From contig NZ_CYGX02000015.1 in NCBI RefSeq assembly GCF_900019265.1, positions 150 to 64,149 of the forward strand: a DNA stretch of 64,000 nucleotides, in the 5' to 3' direction. The notes beneath the pieces were generated by a model that searched no databases, had not been told where the DNA came from, and saw nothing but the letters and a program-made list of their open reading frames with translations. Source of the DNA: Paraburkholderia ribeironis. Its GTDB lineage: Bacteria; Pseudomonadota; Gammaproteobacteria; Burkholderiales; Burkholderiaceae. Made by a program: the position numbers and the translations under genes. This document shows positions 63,939-64,000 of the stretch, in pieces; position 1 is the first letter of the stretch; the number at the start of each line of letters is the position of its first letter.

Positions 63939-64000
63939 ATCGATAAAGCACGCCGGATGCCACCTGCTGGCGCAGCACGACCGCTCCGTCATCCGTGTTG

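Overview
The window looks like a chromosomal piece of a Burkholderia-type betaproteobacterium (Burkholderia, Paraburkholderia or Caballeronia). The support is high GC coding sequence, a complete liu leucine/isovalerate operon, pqiABC, an HU gene, a Burkholderia-type porin, and many LysR/GntR-regulated catabolic operons. The organism assignment is inference. No tRNA, rRNA, CRISPR array, phage or intact insertion sequence was seen; one short transposase remnant is present.

Region 1 (1-7513) is a surface-adhesion and signalling locus. It holds the 5' part of a trimeric autotransporter adhesin that runs off the left edge, two divergent RcsB-family response regulators, and a large hybrid kinase with an HPt-like tail. 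One regulator lacks the phospho-accepting Asp. The AT-rich spacers carry four copies of a 16-bp motif resembling the enterobacterial RcsAB box. This is the most interesting part of the window.

Region 2 (7631-16029) is a LysR regulator and a divergent sugar-acid operon: PdxA-like dehydrogenase, RhmD-type enolase-superfamily dehydratase, MFS transporter, beta-propeller protein, amidohydrolase-type lactonase, and a frameshifted alpha-ketoglutaric semialdehyde dehydrogenase. An IS1182-like remnant and a small hypothetical gene follow.

Region 3 (16558-35414) is a large acyl-CoA catabolic cluster. A ten-gene minus-strand operon encodes enoyl-CoA hydratase, NDP-forming acyl-CoA ligase, two acyl-CoA dehydrogenases, three SDRs (one frameshifted), a carboxymuconolactone-decarboxylase-like protein and EtfBA. 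Beside it are an SMP-30 lactonase, a LysR regulator, a luciferase-like monooxygenase with its flavin reductase, a porin, a CaiB-type CoA transferase and an AAHS-type MFS transporter. The gene set fits oxygenation, lactone opening, CoA activation and beta-oxidation of an unidentified, perhaps cyclic, compound. Two operons share a duplicated promoter segment.

Region 4 (36079-46899) looks like a hydroxyproline-type catabolic locus: two related enolase-superfamily enzymes, a pyrroline-2-carboxylate-reductase-like protein, an amino-acid ABC transporter, a DapA-family deaminase/dehydratase, an alpha-ketoglutaric semialdehyde dehydrogenase and a GntR regulator. Five near-identical 12-bp sites mark the probable GntR regulon.

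Region 5 (47342-64000) is more ordinary: an exported hypothetical protein, a decayed LysR fragment, pqiABC, a small lipoprotein with a 4 x 13-bp repeat upstream, a PhnD-like protein, the liuABCD operon with a divergent TetR gene, a DUF72 protein, DAHP synthase, HU, and a small exported protein.
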